Assembly (NCBI RefSeq): GCF_026000115.1
Contig: NZ_AP026867.1
Location: 1,333,501 to 1,397,500, forward strand
Length of the DNA: 64,000 bases
Origin: Aureispira anguillae
GTDB lineage: Bacteria > Bacteroidota > Bacteroidia > Chitinophagales > Saprospiraceae
Reading direction: 5' to 3'
Shown here: in pieces, positions 52,261-59,437 of the stretch
Layout of the letters: each line of letters begins with the position of its first letter
Numbering within the stretch: position 1 is the first letter of the stretch
Made by a program: the position numbers and the translations under genes
The notes under the pieces: model-generated
Told to the model about the DNA's origin: nothing
Seen by the model: the letters and a program-made list of their open reading frames with translations, nothing else
The model's database searches: none

Positions 52261-52443
52261 ATTGACCCACAAAAACGGTTGCTGGTTCACACCAATTGTG
52301 AGCCTGTACCAAGTACTCCTTTTGAAGGGGGAACATTAATTTTAGAATGTAGTGATTATAGGTTGTTTGATGAAGCATTAAAAACGCTTACGATTAAAAA
52401 ACTAAAAGAATTATCTCTTGATTATTGGACTAAAAAGGAGTAA
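52261..52443 (+). pseudogene. Truncated coding remnant without a start codon
   Basis: After a stop codon the frame stays open for 60 sense codons to TAA, with coding-like composition (LVHTNCEPVPSTPFEGGTLI, then LKELSLDYWTKKE at the end) but no ATG. It reads as the C-terminal end of a gene whose 5' part was lost. No intact copy is in the window. Nothing else was seen in the 289-bp gap. Confidence 0.5.
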
Positions 52444-52514
52444 ATTAGTAGGGGTGTAAACGTTAATTACAACAAGCAATTCTTAACCAATAAATCATAG
52501 AAATAATAAACAAG

Positions 52515-52802
52515 ATGCACATCATATCCATAACTTATAAAGTTTCTTTAGAACTGGTCGATCAACATTTAGAACAACATATTGAATACCTGAACGAGCA
52601 ATATCGGCTAGGCAATTTTCACGCATCGGGAAAAAAAGTCCCTAGAACAGGCGGGATCATTCTATCCAAACTTTCAGATCAACAAGAGTTGTTAAACATT
52701 CTAGCAAAAGATCCATTTAAGATACACGATTTAGCGGATTATGAACTGATTGAATTTATACCGAGTAAAACAGCTGAAGCATTAAAATTTTTACTGGAAT
52801 AG
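52515..52802 (+). CDS. YciI-like protein
   Basis: 95-residue alpha-beta ferredoxin-fold protein of the YCII family: HIISITYKVSLELVDQHLEQ, GNFHASGKKVPRTGGIILSK and DPFKIHDLADYELIEFIPSK are the standard segments. The family includes dehydrochlorinases and is often of unknown role. It is 27 bp before the next gene and on the same strand. Confidence 0.85.
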   Translation: MHIISITYKVSLELVDQHLEQHIEYLNEQYRLGNFHASGKKVPRTGGIILSKLSDQQELLNILAKDPFKIHDLADYELIEFIPSKTAEALKFLLE

Positions 52803-52829
52803 AAAATCACCATTTTAAAATACCGAACT

Positions 52830-53534
52830 ATGTCAATGTGGGAAATAGAAGCACTGATCGAAGCTAGTATTCGTTTGGTGGATCAAACAGCCGTAAAAAC
52901 GGATAAAGTAAACTTAATTTGGAATTTATACGAGATACAGGGCTTATTTGATTGCTCCTTTACGCATTTTAGATTGATGGATTTGCTGCTTAAAAATGGA
53001 TATACCAAAGCAATTGAGCGGACAGCTTATCCCAATTATGAACAACAAAAAAGGTACTTGGAGGAACTAAAAGAGAACCGTTTTGCGTTTTTGTATGAGA
53101 ACTTAGCAGAGTCTTGGAGCGAAACCAATCCTGTAGTTGCCTATTGGGATCAAAAGACGGCTAAGGTTTATATCGATTGTGATTCTCCCATTTGGGGCAA
53201 TAATCGACCCATTCTAACAAAAATGGACCCCTATGAATTGGGGAAACAACTAATTCTTGAAGCGAATAGGCAGGGACAACGGAATTTGATTTATGATTGG
53301 ACCGCTTTTTTGCTGAATTATGGAGCGATTTATTTTGCTGAAAACCTTACGGTTGAAACCTTAATAGCTAATTGTTTTGAAACGATTGCTGGGGTATTCG
53401 CTCAGCATGATTTTTCTGCTTATAAACCCATGCACGAATCTCTAGAGATTTATTGGGAGCCGCAAGAATGGTTTTCAGAGGAGCAACAGCAACTCATGGA
53501 ATGGTTTAAGCGTAAAATATCTGATCATAAGTAA
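52830..53534 (+). CDS. Protein of unknown function
   Basis: 234 residues with no signal or membrane segment, so probably cytoplasmic. It is Trp/Tyr-rich and acidic, with SWSETNPVVAYWDQKTAKVY and a DCDSPIWGN segment; the C-terminus is helical. Size, acidity and neighbours (YwqK-like, DUF1877) resemble SUKH/Imm-type immunity proteins, but I see no diagnostic motif, so that remains a suggestion. The first ATG is chosen; a second lies two codons on. Confidence 0.7.
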   Translation: MSMWEIEALIEASIRLVDQTAVKTDKVNLIWNLYEIQGLFDCSFTHFRLMDLLLKNGYTKAIERTAYPNYEQQKRYLEELKENRFAFLYENLAESWSETNPVVAYWDQKTAKVYIDCDSPIWGNNRPILTKMDPYELGKQLILEANRQGQRNLIYDWTAFLLNYGAIYFAENLTVETLIANCFETIAGVFAQHDFSAYKPMHESLEIYWEPQEWFSEEQQQLMEWFKRKISDHK

Positions 53535-53560
53535 TCGTTCACAATAAATACTCCAATCAA

Positions 53561-54112
53561 ATGAAAAAAATAATCCTCTTGGCAATTTTGTTAATAAGCA
53601 GCTTACAATGTTCTTTTGGTCAAGAAAGACAGGTGAACCAACCGCCTAAAAAAAATAAAAACTGGGTAATTGATGAAAATGCGTCCTATTACATAGAATA
53701 TCCTAAGGAATGGAAAATTGACAAATCAGGAACAATGGGCACTTCATTGATTTTGTTTAGTCCAATAACCTCTAGCGAAGACAGTTTTAGTGAAAATGTT
53801 AATTTAATGATTCAGGATTTAGGAGGAATGGACATTAATCTAGACGAATTTGTTGAATTGTCAGAAAAACAAGTAAAGACATTAATTACGGATGGAAACA
53901 TTGAATTGAGCAAACGAATAAATGCTTCCAATGGCACTTTTCATAAGATTATTTATACTGGTAAACAGGGAATCTTAAAGTTGAAATTTGAACAATATTA
54001 TTGGATGGTTGATGAAAAGGCTTATATTCTTACGCTTACTTGTGGCGATGATACATTTGAGGAGTTTCAAATTGCTGGTGAAAAAATTCTAGATAGTTTT
54101 CGGATAAAGTAA
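53561..54112 (+). CDS. Exported PsbP/DUF1795-like protein
   Basis: 183 residues: signal peptide (MKKIILLAILLISSLQCSFG) and one compact alpha-beta domain starting YYIEYPKEWKIDKSG and ending FRIK, with LILFSPITSSEDSFSENVNL. The YPxxW start, the SENVNL strand and the C-terminal ILDSFR resemble the Mog1/PsbP fold of DcrB-like lipoproteins. No function is known. It starts 26 bp after the previous gene. Confidence 0.75.
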   Translation: MKKIILLAILLISSLQCSFGQERQVNQPPKKNKNWVIDENASYYIEYPKEWKIDKSGTMGTSLILFSPITSSEDSFSENVNLMIQDLGGMDINLDEFVELSEKQVKTLITDGNIELSKRINASNGTFHKIIYTGKQGILKLKFEQYYWMVDEKAYILTLTCGDDTFEEFQIAGEKILDSFRIK

Positions 54113-54134
54113 AACGAACAAAAATTCAAACAAA

Positions 54135-54734
54135 ATGGAGGAGGTTTATATTGCTTTTTTTCTTTGGACAATTATTGCCCTTTTTGTAAGAAGAATGTGC
54201 ACAAAATCTTCTCCATTTGAAGTATTAGAAGCCAATAACATCCTTATTGCCCTTATTGCTTGGATGAGCGTAATCTATTGGGGCTATGAATTGTATGTCC
54301 TTCAGCAAGAAGGACATTTGTATGAAATGTTGGCTTTTTATTATAGAACAATGAGCCTGTCATTTTCTACGGTTTGGCTGCTATTGAGTTGGCTGTTTAT
54401 CGAGTTTTTAATCCAAGCCTTTTGGGTGAAAAAAATTAGAAAAAATGGCTATTTTTCTATGCTTGTGGCAATGCTTTTAAATATTAGTGCGTTCACAGAA
54501 ATGTACCATTGGAAAGATGTCATCATCGAAAGATGGAAGATTATTTATACCTATTCTCCGCCTCCATCAACCAGCAACCAAGATTTACTTCCCTCCACTT
54601 GGACTTATTACCCTTCCACCATCGATCTGTTTGAGGTTGCACAAATGATAACAGTGTATTCTATTCTTGTAGGATTTTTGTATTTTGTAACCAATGCTGT
54701 TCTACGTCAAAAACATCGAACAAATAGCTTGTAA
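54135..54734 (+). CDS. Multi-pass membrane protein of unknown function
   Basis: 199 residues with about five hydrophobic segments (4-18, 36-56, 75-92, 108-120 and 170-190) and a periplasmic-looking loop rich in Pro, Ser and Tyr between the last two. No family is recognised. It lies 22 bp after the preceding gene and 25 bp before a membrane-anchored metallopeptidase-like gene, so it may assist that protein. Confidence 0.7.
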   Translation: MEEVYIAFFLWTIIALFVRRMCTKSSPFEVLEANNILIALIAWMSVIYWGYELYVLQQEGHLYEMLAFYYRTMSLSFSTVWLLLSWLFIEFLIQAFWVKKIRKNGYFSMLVAMLLNISAFTEMYHWKDVIIERWKIIYTYSPPPSTSNQDLLPSTWTYYPSTIDLFEVAQMITVYSILVGFLYFVTNAVLRQKHRTNSL

Positions 54735-54759
54735 TTGTTACAAAACCTAAGACTCACTA

Positions 54760-55560
54760 ATGAAAAAGCTGCTTCAAATAATTGGGGAAATTTTACTGAT
54801 AGGGCTTTTAACCCTTCTAACCCAGATCGGAGGAATTGTTTATCTATTCAACATTTGGGTTTGTAAAAAAGTAAAATGGGACAATAAATGGAAACCCCTG
54901 CTTACTTTTTTGATCTTGTATTGTATTGGAACCTTTGTTCTTACGCCATTTTTAGCGCCTCTTTTTGGAAGAGAGCCCGTTCAACATTCTGAACGAATAC
55001 AGCCTGCTAATTATATGACCATCTTGCTGAATAGAAATTATGTACGACCAGCAATAAATGAGTTGCTCAAAAGTATCGATCAGAAATTAAGTCATACATC
55101 AATTCCCATCAATTATTTAGATGCCAATTTTCCCTTTATCAACCACTTTCCTTTACTGCCGCATCTAAGCCATCACGATGGCAAAAAACTAGACCTGAGT
55201 TTAATTTATGAAGATAAAAAAGGAATGATTAGCAAGTGGCAAAAGTCCAATAGTGGATATGGTGTTTTTGTGATGCCTCAAAAATCAGAAAGCAATCAGA
55301 TTCGAAAATGTCTAAAAGAAGGGTATCTTCAATACGATTACCCTAAATATCTGACCTTTGGGACTAAAAATAAAGCACTCAAATTTTCCAAAAAAGGAAC
55401 TAAGAAATTGATACAGGCAATTTTGAGTGAAAAGCAACTCGAAAAAATATTTATAGAACCTCATTTGAGGGAACGCTTAAATTTGAAGAACAAAAAAATA
55501 AGATACCATGGCTGTAGAGCTGTACGGCATGACGATCATATCCATTTGCAAATTTATTAA
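54760..55560 (+). CDS. Membrane-anchored LAS-type metallopeptidase-like protein
   Basis: 266 residues. Two N-terminal transmembrane helices (about 10-32 and 46-68) are followed by an extracytoplasmic domain. It shows HxxGxxxD (His138, Gly141, Asp145 in SHHDGKKLDLS) and C-terminal HDDHIH (257-262), the two zinc-site motifs of MepA/M74 and related LAS (lysostaphin, D-Ala-D-Ala, sonic hedgehog) peptidases. Those enzymes cut peptidoglycan cross-links. The spacing is right but the rest of the sequence is too diverged for me to name a subfamily. Activity is inferred from the motifs only. Confidence 0.68.
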   Translation: MKKLLQIIGEILLIGLLTLLTQIGGIVYLFNIWVCKKVKWDNKWKPLLTFLILYCIGTFVLTPFLAPLFGREPVQHSERIQPANYMTILLNRNYVRPAINELLKSIDQKLSHTSIPINYLDANFPFINHFPLLPHLSHHDGKKLDLSLIYEDKKGMISKWQKSNSGYGVFVMPQKSESNQIRKCLKEGYLQYDYPKYLTFGTKNKALKFSKKGTKKLIQAILSEKQLEKIFIEPHLRERLNLKNKKIRYHGCRAVRHDDHIHLQIY

Positions 55561-55600
55561 TATCACCTTACCAATTAACAAGAAATAGAGCAGATCATTA

Positions 55601-56143
55601 ATGAGAGAAAAGAACAAACCGTTGGAACATCTTATAGAGCCTTTTCTATCTTTTAGCCAAAAAGAAGTATATAAGAAGGGAACCATTTTGTTGGAAGAAG
55701 GCAAAATTTGTAGAAAATTATACTTTATTAAAGAAGGAACCCTTCGATTTTATTACCTCAATGAAGAAGGGGAAGATATAACCCATTGGTTTTTGTTGGA
55801 GGGAGATTTTATCACCGAAATCAATAGCTTTATAGAACAAAGCGAAAGTGAATATTATTTAGAGGTATTGGAAGATTGCACCCTGCATACTTGTTCTTAT
55901 GATAGTTTTATAAAAATCAATGAACTTTTTCCTGAAGTCAGCCAGTTGTGGAATACCATTTTAGCTAAATTTTTGCTCGAACTAGGAGAAAAAATAAAAG
56001 ACCTCCAATTTAGGGATGCAAAAACTAGATACAATAATTTGCTCCAAAAACATCCTTCTATTACACAACGAGTCGCTTTAAAACACATTGCTTCTTATTT
56101 GGGGATTACACAGCAGTCTTTGAGCCGAATCAGAAAAAAATAA
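55601..56143 (+). CDS. Crp/Fnr family transcriptional regulator
   Basis: 180 residues: cyclic-nucleotide-binding beta-roll (KGTILLEEGKICRKLYFI, DITHWFLLEGDFITEI) and a C-terminal short helix-turn-helix ending YLGITQQSLSRIRKK. It is closest in layout to the gene at 6838. The next gene (cupin) lies 129 bp downstream on the same strand and may be its target. Confidence 0.9.
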   Translation: MREKNKPLEHLIEPFLSFSQKEVYKKGTILLEEGKICRKLYFIKEGTLRFYYLNEEGEDITHWFLLEGDFITEINSFIEQSESEYYLEVLEDCTLHTCSYDSFIKINELFPEVSQLWNTILAKFLLELGEKIKDLQFRDAKTRYNNLLQKHPSITQRVALKHIASYLGITQQSLSRIRKK

Positions 56144-56272
56144 CAAATGTAGAGAATTTACCATAGGTTAAAAACTCATATAAAAAAGCAACCTATCTTC
56201 GTACTGTTATACAATTGAAGTGGTTAGAACATTAACAGCTTCATTTTTAAGAATCCAAATAAACAAACAACA

Positions 56273-56827
56273 ATGGAAAATGTAACAGTAAAAGATGTAT
56301 TAAGATTACCAGGCGAAGGTGAAAAAACGGCAAGTGATATGGTCATAAAAGCTCGTACAGCAGATTTGGCAGGAGACTTTTCGGTAATGGAAGGCACCAT
56401 TTATCCCAATGAACTGTTGGCTCCTCATACGCATGAATATGAAGCACAGTTGGTTTATATTATAACAGGAGAATTAGAATTTGAAGTTGGGGGCAAAGAT
56501 GGCTTACGATTTACCGCTCCTGCTGGAAGTTACATCATTAAACCAAGGGGGATTATGCATGCTTTTTGGAATAAAAAGGAGGTTGAATCTAGGTATATTG
56601 AACTGTCGGGCAAAGAACATTTTGAAGAATTTGTAGATTCTAAATCCAAAGGAGATCTTCATGCTATTATCCATTCTAAAGATCATGGAATGACAACGCA
56701 CATGACCGATACTTTACGACTGATGAAGACCCATAATTTGAAGGGCTTGTCTATGATGGAGTTTCCAAGCTTGCCCAAATTGCCAGATTGGTTTAGAAAC
56801 TTATTGCCCAAAAAAGAAAAGGTGTAA
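56273..56827 (+). CDS. Cupin domain protein
   Basis: 184-residue single cupin (about 40-115): LAPHTHEYEAQLVYIITGEL carries the first cupin motif with a partial metal-binding pattern, and PAGSYIIKPRGIMHAFWNKK the second. The C-terminal part (about 125-180) is basic and not part of the fold. Cupins of this kind bind small metabolites or catalyse isomerisation or oxygenation; the ligand is unknown. Confidence 0.85.
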   Translation: MENVTVKDVLRLPGEGEKTASDMVIKARTADLAGDFSVMEGTIYPNELLAPHTHEYEAQLVYIITGELEFEVGGKDGLRFTAPAGSYIIKPRGIMHAFWNKKEVESRYIELSGKEHFEEFVDSKSKGDLHAIIHSKDHGMTTHMTDTLRLMKTHNLKGLSMMEFPSLPKLPDWFRNLLPKKEKV

Positions 56828-56872
56828 TTTTTCAACGCACTAATGATTGTTAGCACTTCAATGGTTAAAAAT

Positions 56873-56907
56873 AAGGGGTATTCATTACGTTTTAATGAAT
56901 ACCCCTT
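56873..56907. terminator. Bidirectional terminator after cupin gene
   Basis: Perfect 15-bp arms AAGGGGTATTCATTA / TAATGAATACCCCTT with a 5-nt loop, an A-run upstream and TTT after. It lies between convergent genes. Confidence 0.88.
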
Positions 56908-56921
56908 TCAACAATACGATA

Positions 56922-58940
56922 TTATTGTTTAACGAACTTAAGAACTTTTGTTAACTCCTGCTTTTTTATCTCAATACAGTAAATTCCCTTAGGCAAATGG
57001 CTTACCTCATATTGAATTTTTGAACCTGTTATGGAAAACTGATCCAGTTGTTGCCCTTGAAGATTATAAAGCATACCTTCTGCATCATTTAAAGCTCCTA
57101 AATCAAGAAATAAAGTACTTTGAACAGGATTGGGATGGATTGTAAATACATTACTCTCCACCTTTTGTAGCTGGGTTGTTATGGTTTCTGTGGTAAAACT
57201 CCATATCGTAGACCATGGTGAATATCCTGTTGAATTACTAGCTCGAACCCGCCAATAATAAGTAGTGGAGCTTGCCAAGCCATTGATACTGCGATTGGTT
57301 GATGCACTTGTGAGATTATAAACATTTGCTGTGAAATCATTGCTTGTACTGTATTGTATTTGATATTGGCTAGCATTCGTTGTGGAATCCCAAACTAAGG
57401 CTAATAGGCTTGTTGAAACATTAGTAGCAACATCTGCTGGACTAATCAGCGAGGGAGCTGTAGTGAGTTGGTATTGTGTGGTAAAACTCCAAGTATCGCT
57501 AAAATCGGAGGTATCATTGGCATTAACAGAAGCCGCCCTCCAATAATAGGTAGTTCCAAAGTATAAATTAGCTAAAGTTTGTTGAGAAGAATTAAAAGGA
57601 GTAGATCCAGTTTGATAAAGCGGTGAATTAAAGTTTGGAGAAGTATCTATTTGATAAATATAGCTGTTGCTACCTGTAGCAGCGTACCAATCAATAGCAA
57701 TGGTGGTGGGTTGTCCTGTAGCATTGTTAGCAGGGCTATAATTGGTAATTTGTGTATGCGTGGTAAAACTCCAAGTATCACTAAAATCGGAGGTATCATT
57801 GGCATTAACAGAAGCCGCCCTCCAATAATAGGTAGTTCCAAAGTATAAATTAGCTAAAGTTTGTTGAGAAGAATTAAAAGGAGTAGATCCAGTTTGATAA
57901 AGCGGTGAATTAAAGTTTGGAGAAGTATCTATTTGATAAATATAGCTGTTGCTACCTGTAGCAGCGTACCAATCAATAGCAATGGTGGTGGGTTGTCCTG
58001 TAGCATTGTTAGCAGGGCTATAATTGGTAATTTGCGTGTGTGTGGTAAAACTCCAAGTATCGCTAAAATCAGAGGTATCATTGGCATTAACAGAAGCCGC
58101 CCTCCAATAATAGGTAGTGCCAAAGTATAAATTAGCTAAAGTTTTTTGGGAAGAATTAAAAGGAGTAGATCCAGTTTGATAAAGCGGCGAATTAAAGTTT
58201 GGAGAGGTATCTATTTGATAGATATAGCTGTTGCTACCTGTCGTAGCGCTCCAATCAATGGCAATGGTAGTGGGTTGTCCTGTAGCATTGTTAGCAGGGC
58301 TATAATTGGTAATTTGTGTATGTGTGGTAAAACTCCAAGTATTGCTAAAATCAGAGGTATCATTGGCATTAACAGAAGCCGCCCTCCAATAATAAGTAGT
58401 ACCAAAGTATAAATTAGCCAAAGTTTTTTGGGAAGAATTAAAAGGAGTAGATCCAGTTTGATAAAGCGGTGAATTAAAGTTCGGAGAGGTATCTATTTGA
58501 TAAATATAGCTGTTGCTACCTGTGGTAGCTGCCCAATCAATGGCAATGGTGGTGGGTTGTCCTGTAGCATTGTTAGCAGGGCTATAATTGGTAATTTGTG
58601 TATGCGTGGTAAAACTCCAAGTATTAGTCCATGTAGAAGTATCAATTGCCCCTTTTGTAGCGGCACGCCAATAATAAGTTACGCCAAAATGCAGATTGGC
58701 TATTGTTGTGGAAGAACTATTGGAAAGCGTAGCACCAGACTGATATAAAGGGGAATTAAAATTAGGAGTAGTGTCCAATTCATAAAGATACCCTGTACTT
58801 CCTGAAATACTGCTCCAATCTAACGTTATGGTAGAGGGGCGATTGGATGAATTATTGGATGGTGAAATCAAAGTGGGTGGGTTAATCGCCCAAGTTGTTG
58901 TTGTGAATAGTAAACTAAATAGTAAAATGACGTATTGCAT
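56922..58940 (-). CDS. Secreted FN3-like repeat protein with T9SS sorting domain
   Basis: 672 residues: signal peptide (MQYVILLFSLLFTTTTWA), six Fn3-like units of about 94 residues, each with TTYYWRA and a final WSFTT, and a C-terminal Por sorting domain (about 600-672, IHPNPVQSTLFLDLGAL to the end). Units 2-5 are nearly identical, while the first and sixth are diverged. The repeats probably act as a stalk or adhesin on the cell surface. It is bounded by its own terminator. Confidence 0.88.
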   Translation of the reverse strand: MQYVILLFSLLFTTTTWAINPPTLISPSNNSSNRPSTITLDWSSISGSTGYLYELDTTPNFNSPLYQSGATLSNSSSTTIANLHFGVTYYWRAATKGAIDTSTWTNTWSFTTHTQITNYSPANNATGQPTTIAIDWAATTGSNSYIYQIDTSPNFNSPLYQTGSTPFNSSQKTLANLYFGTTYYWRAASVNANDTSDFSNTWSFTTHTQITNYSPANNATGQPTTIAIDWSATTGSNSYIYQIDTSPNFNSPLYQTGSTPFNSSQKTLANLYFGTTYYWRAASVNANDTSDFSDTWSFTTHTQITNYSPANNATGQPTTIAIDWYAATGSNSYIYQIDTSPNFNSPLYQTGSTPFNSSQQTLANLYFGTTYYWRAASVNANDTSDFSDTWSFTTHTQITNYSPANNATGQPTTIAIDWYAATGSNSYIYQIDTSPNFNSPLYQTGSTPFNSSQQTLANLYFGTTYYWRAASVNANDTSDFSDTWSFTTQYQLTTAPSLISPADVATNVSTSLLALVWDSTTNASQYQIQYSTSNDFTANVYNLTSASTNRSINGLASSTTYYWRVRASNSTGYSPWSTIWSFTTETITTQLQKVESNVFTIHPNPVQSTLFLDLGALNDAEGMLYNLQGQQLDQFSITGSKIQYEVSHLPKGIYCIEIKKQELTKVLKFVKQ
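57481..58608 (-). repeat. Four 282-bp tandem repeats inside the FN3-like gene
   Basis: Repeat starts at 57481, 57763, 58045 and 58327, each exactly 282 bp (94 codons). Neighbouring units differ by few bases: the first two of these differ at one position near the start. The next unit, from 58609, diverges sharply. The pattern points to recent amplification or gene conversion within the repeat block. Confidence 0.93.
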
Positions 58941-59437
58941 TATTTGGTTAAATTGAGTTAAATTAAATTATATTTTTGCGCAAAATAAGACTCAAAGACC
59001 AATCCTAAAAATGGGGAATAGGCAGGTATAGTCAGATATTACAGTATATATCTTGGTGTAAAAAGAGCTAATGAATTGAACAGTAAGTTTTTAGTTGAAC
59101 TCATAGTATATCTGTTCATTTATACGCTCGTATAAATGGCTTTTTACAATTTTCGAGAAGTTGGTTTGAGAAGTCGAGAAGCTTATCCGATATTTGAATA
59201 AAGCAATCGGGTATTCATCCCCAGAAGCTTAATTAAAATCAATTCCATAACACTTAAAAAATCACATTTACTGAGACCTCAGTACAGGCGGAGCTATGCC
59301 CTAAAGTAACTCCTATGTCAATACAAATTGATTCTTTAACCCCAAATTATTAAATCTTAACCAGCTAAGTTCATGATTTGATCGGCCGCATGTCGTGCCG
59401 ATCAATTCTTACTCCTTGGCACAGTAAAATTAACCGT
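58941..59437. other. 497-bp gap with small palindromes
   Basis: Spacer between divergent genes. It holds ACTGAG-AC-CTCAGT (59270-59283) and TTGATCGG / CCGATCAA (59378-59405) around a GC-rich 12-nt centre, just before the start of the next gene. No open frame or clear -7 box was found. Confidence 0.5.

Noticed and set aside
57481-58608. CRISPR-like periodicity
   Set aside because: The units are 282 bp, in frame and coding, with no short repeats separated by unique spacers.
57651-58748. Repeated 65-88-residue plus-strand frames over the FN3-like gene
   Set aside because: They recur only because the underlying 282-bp units are copied; no separate start signals and low-complexity products.
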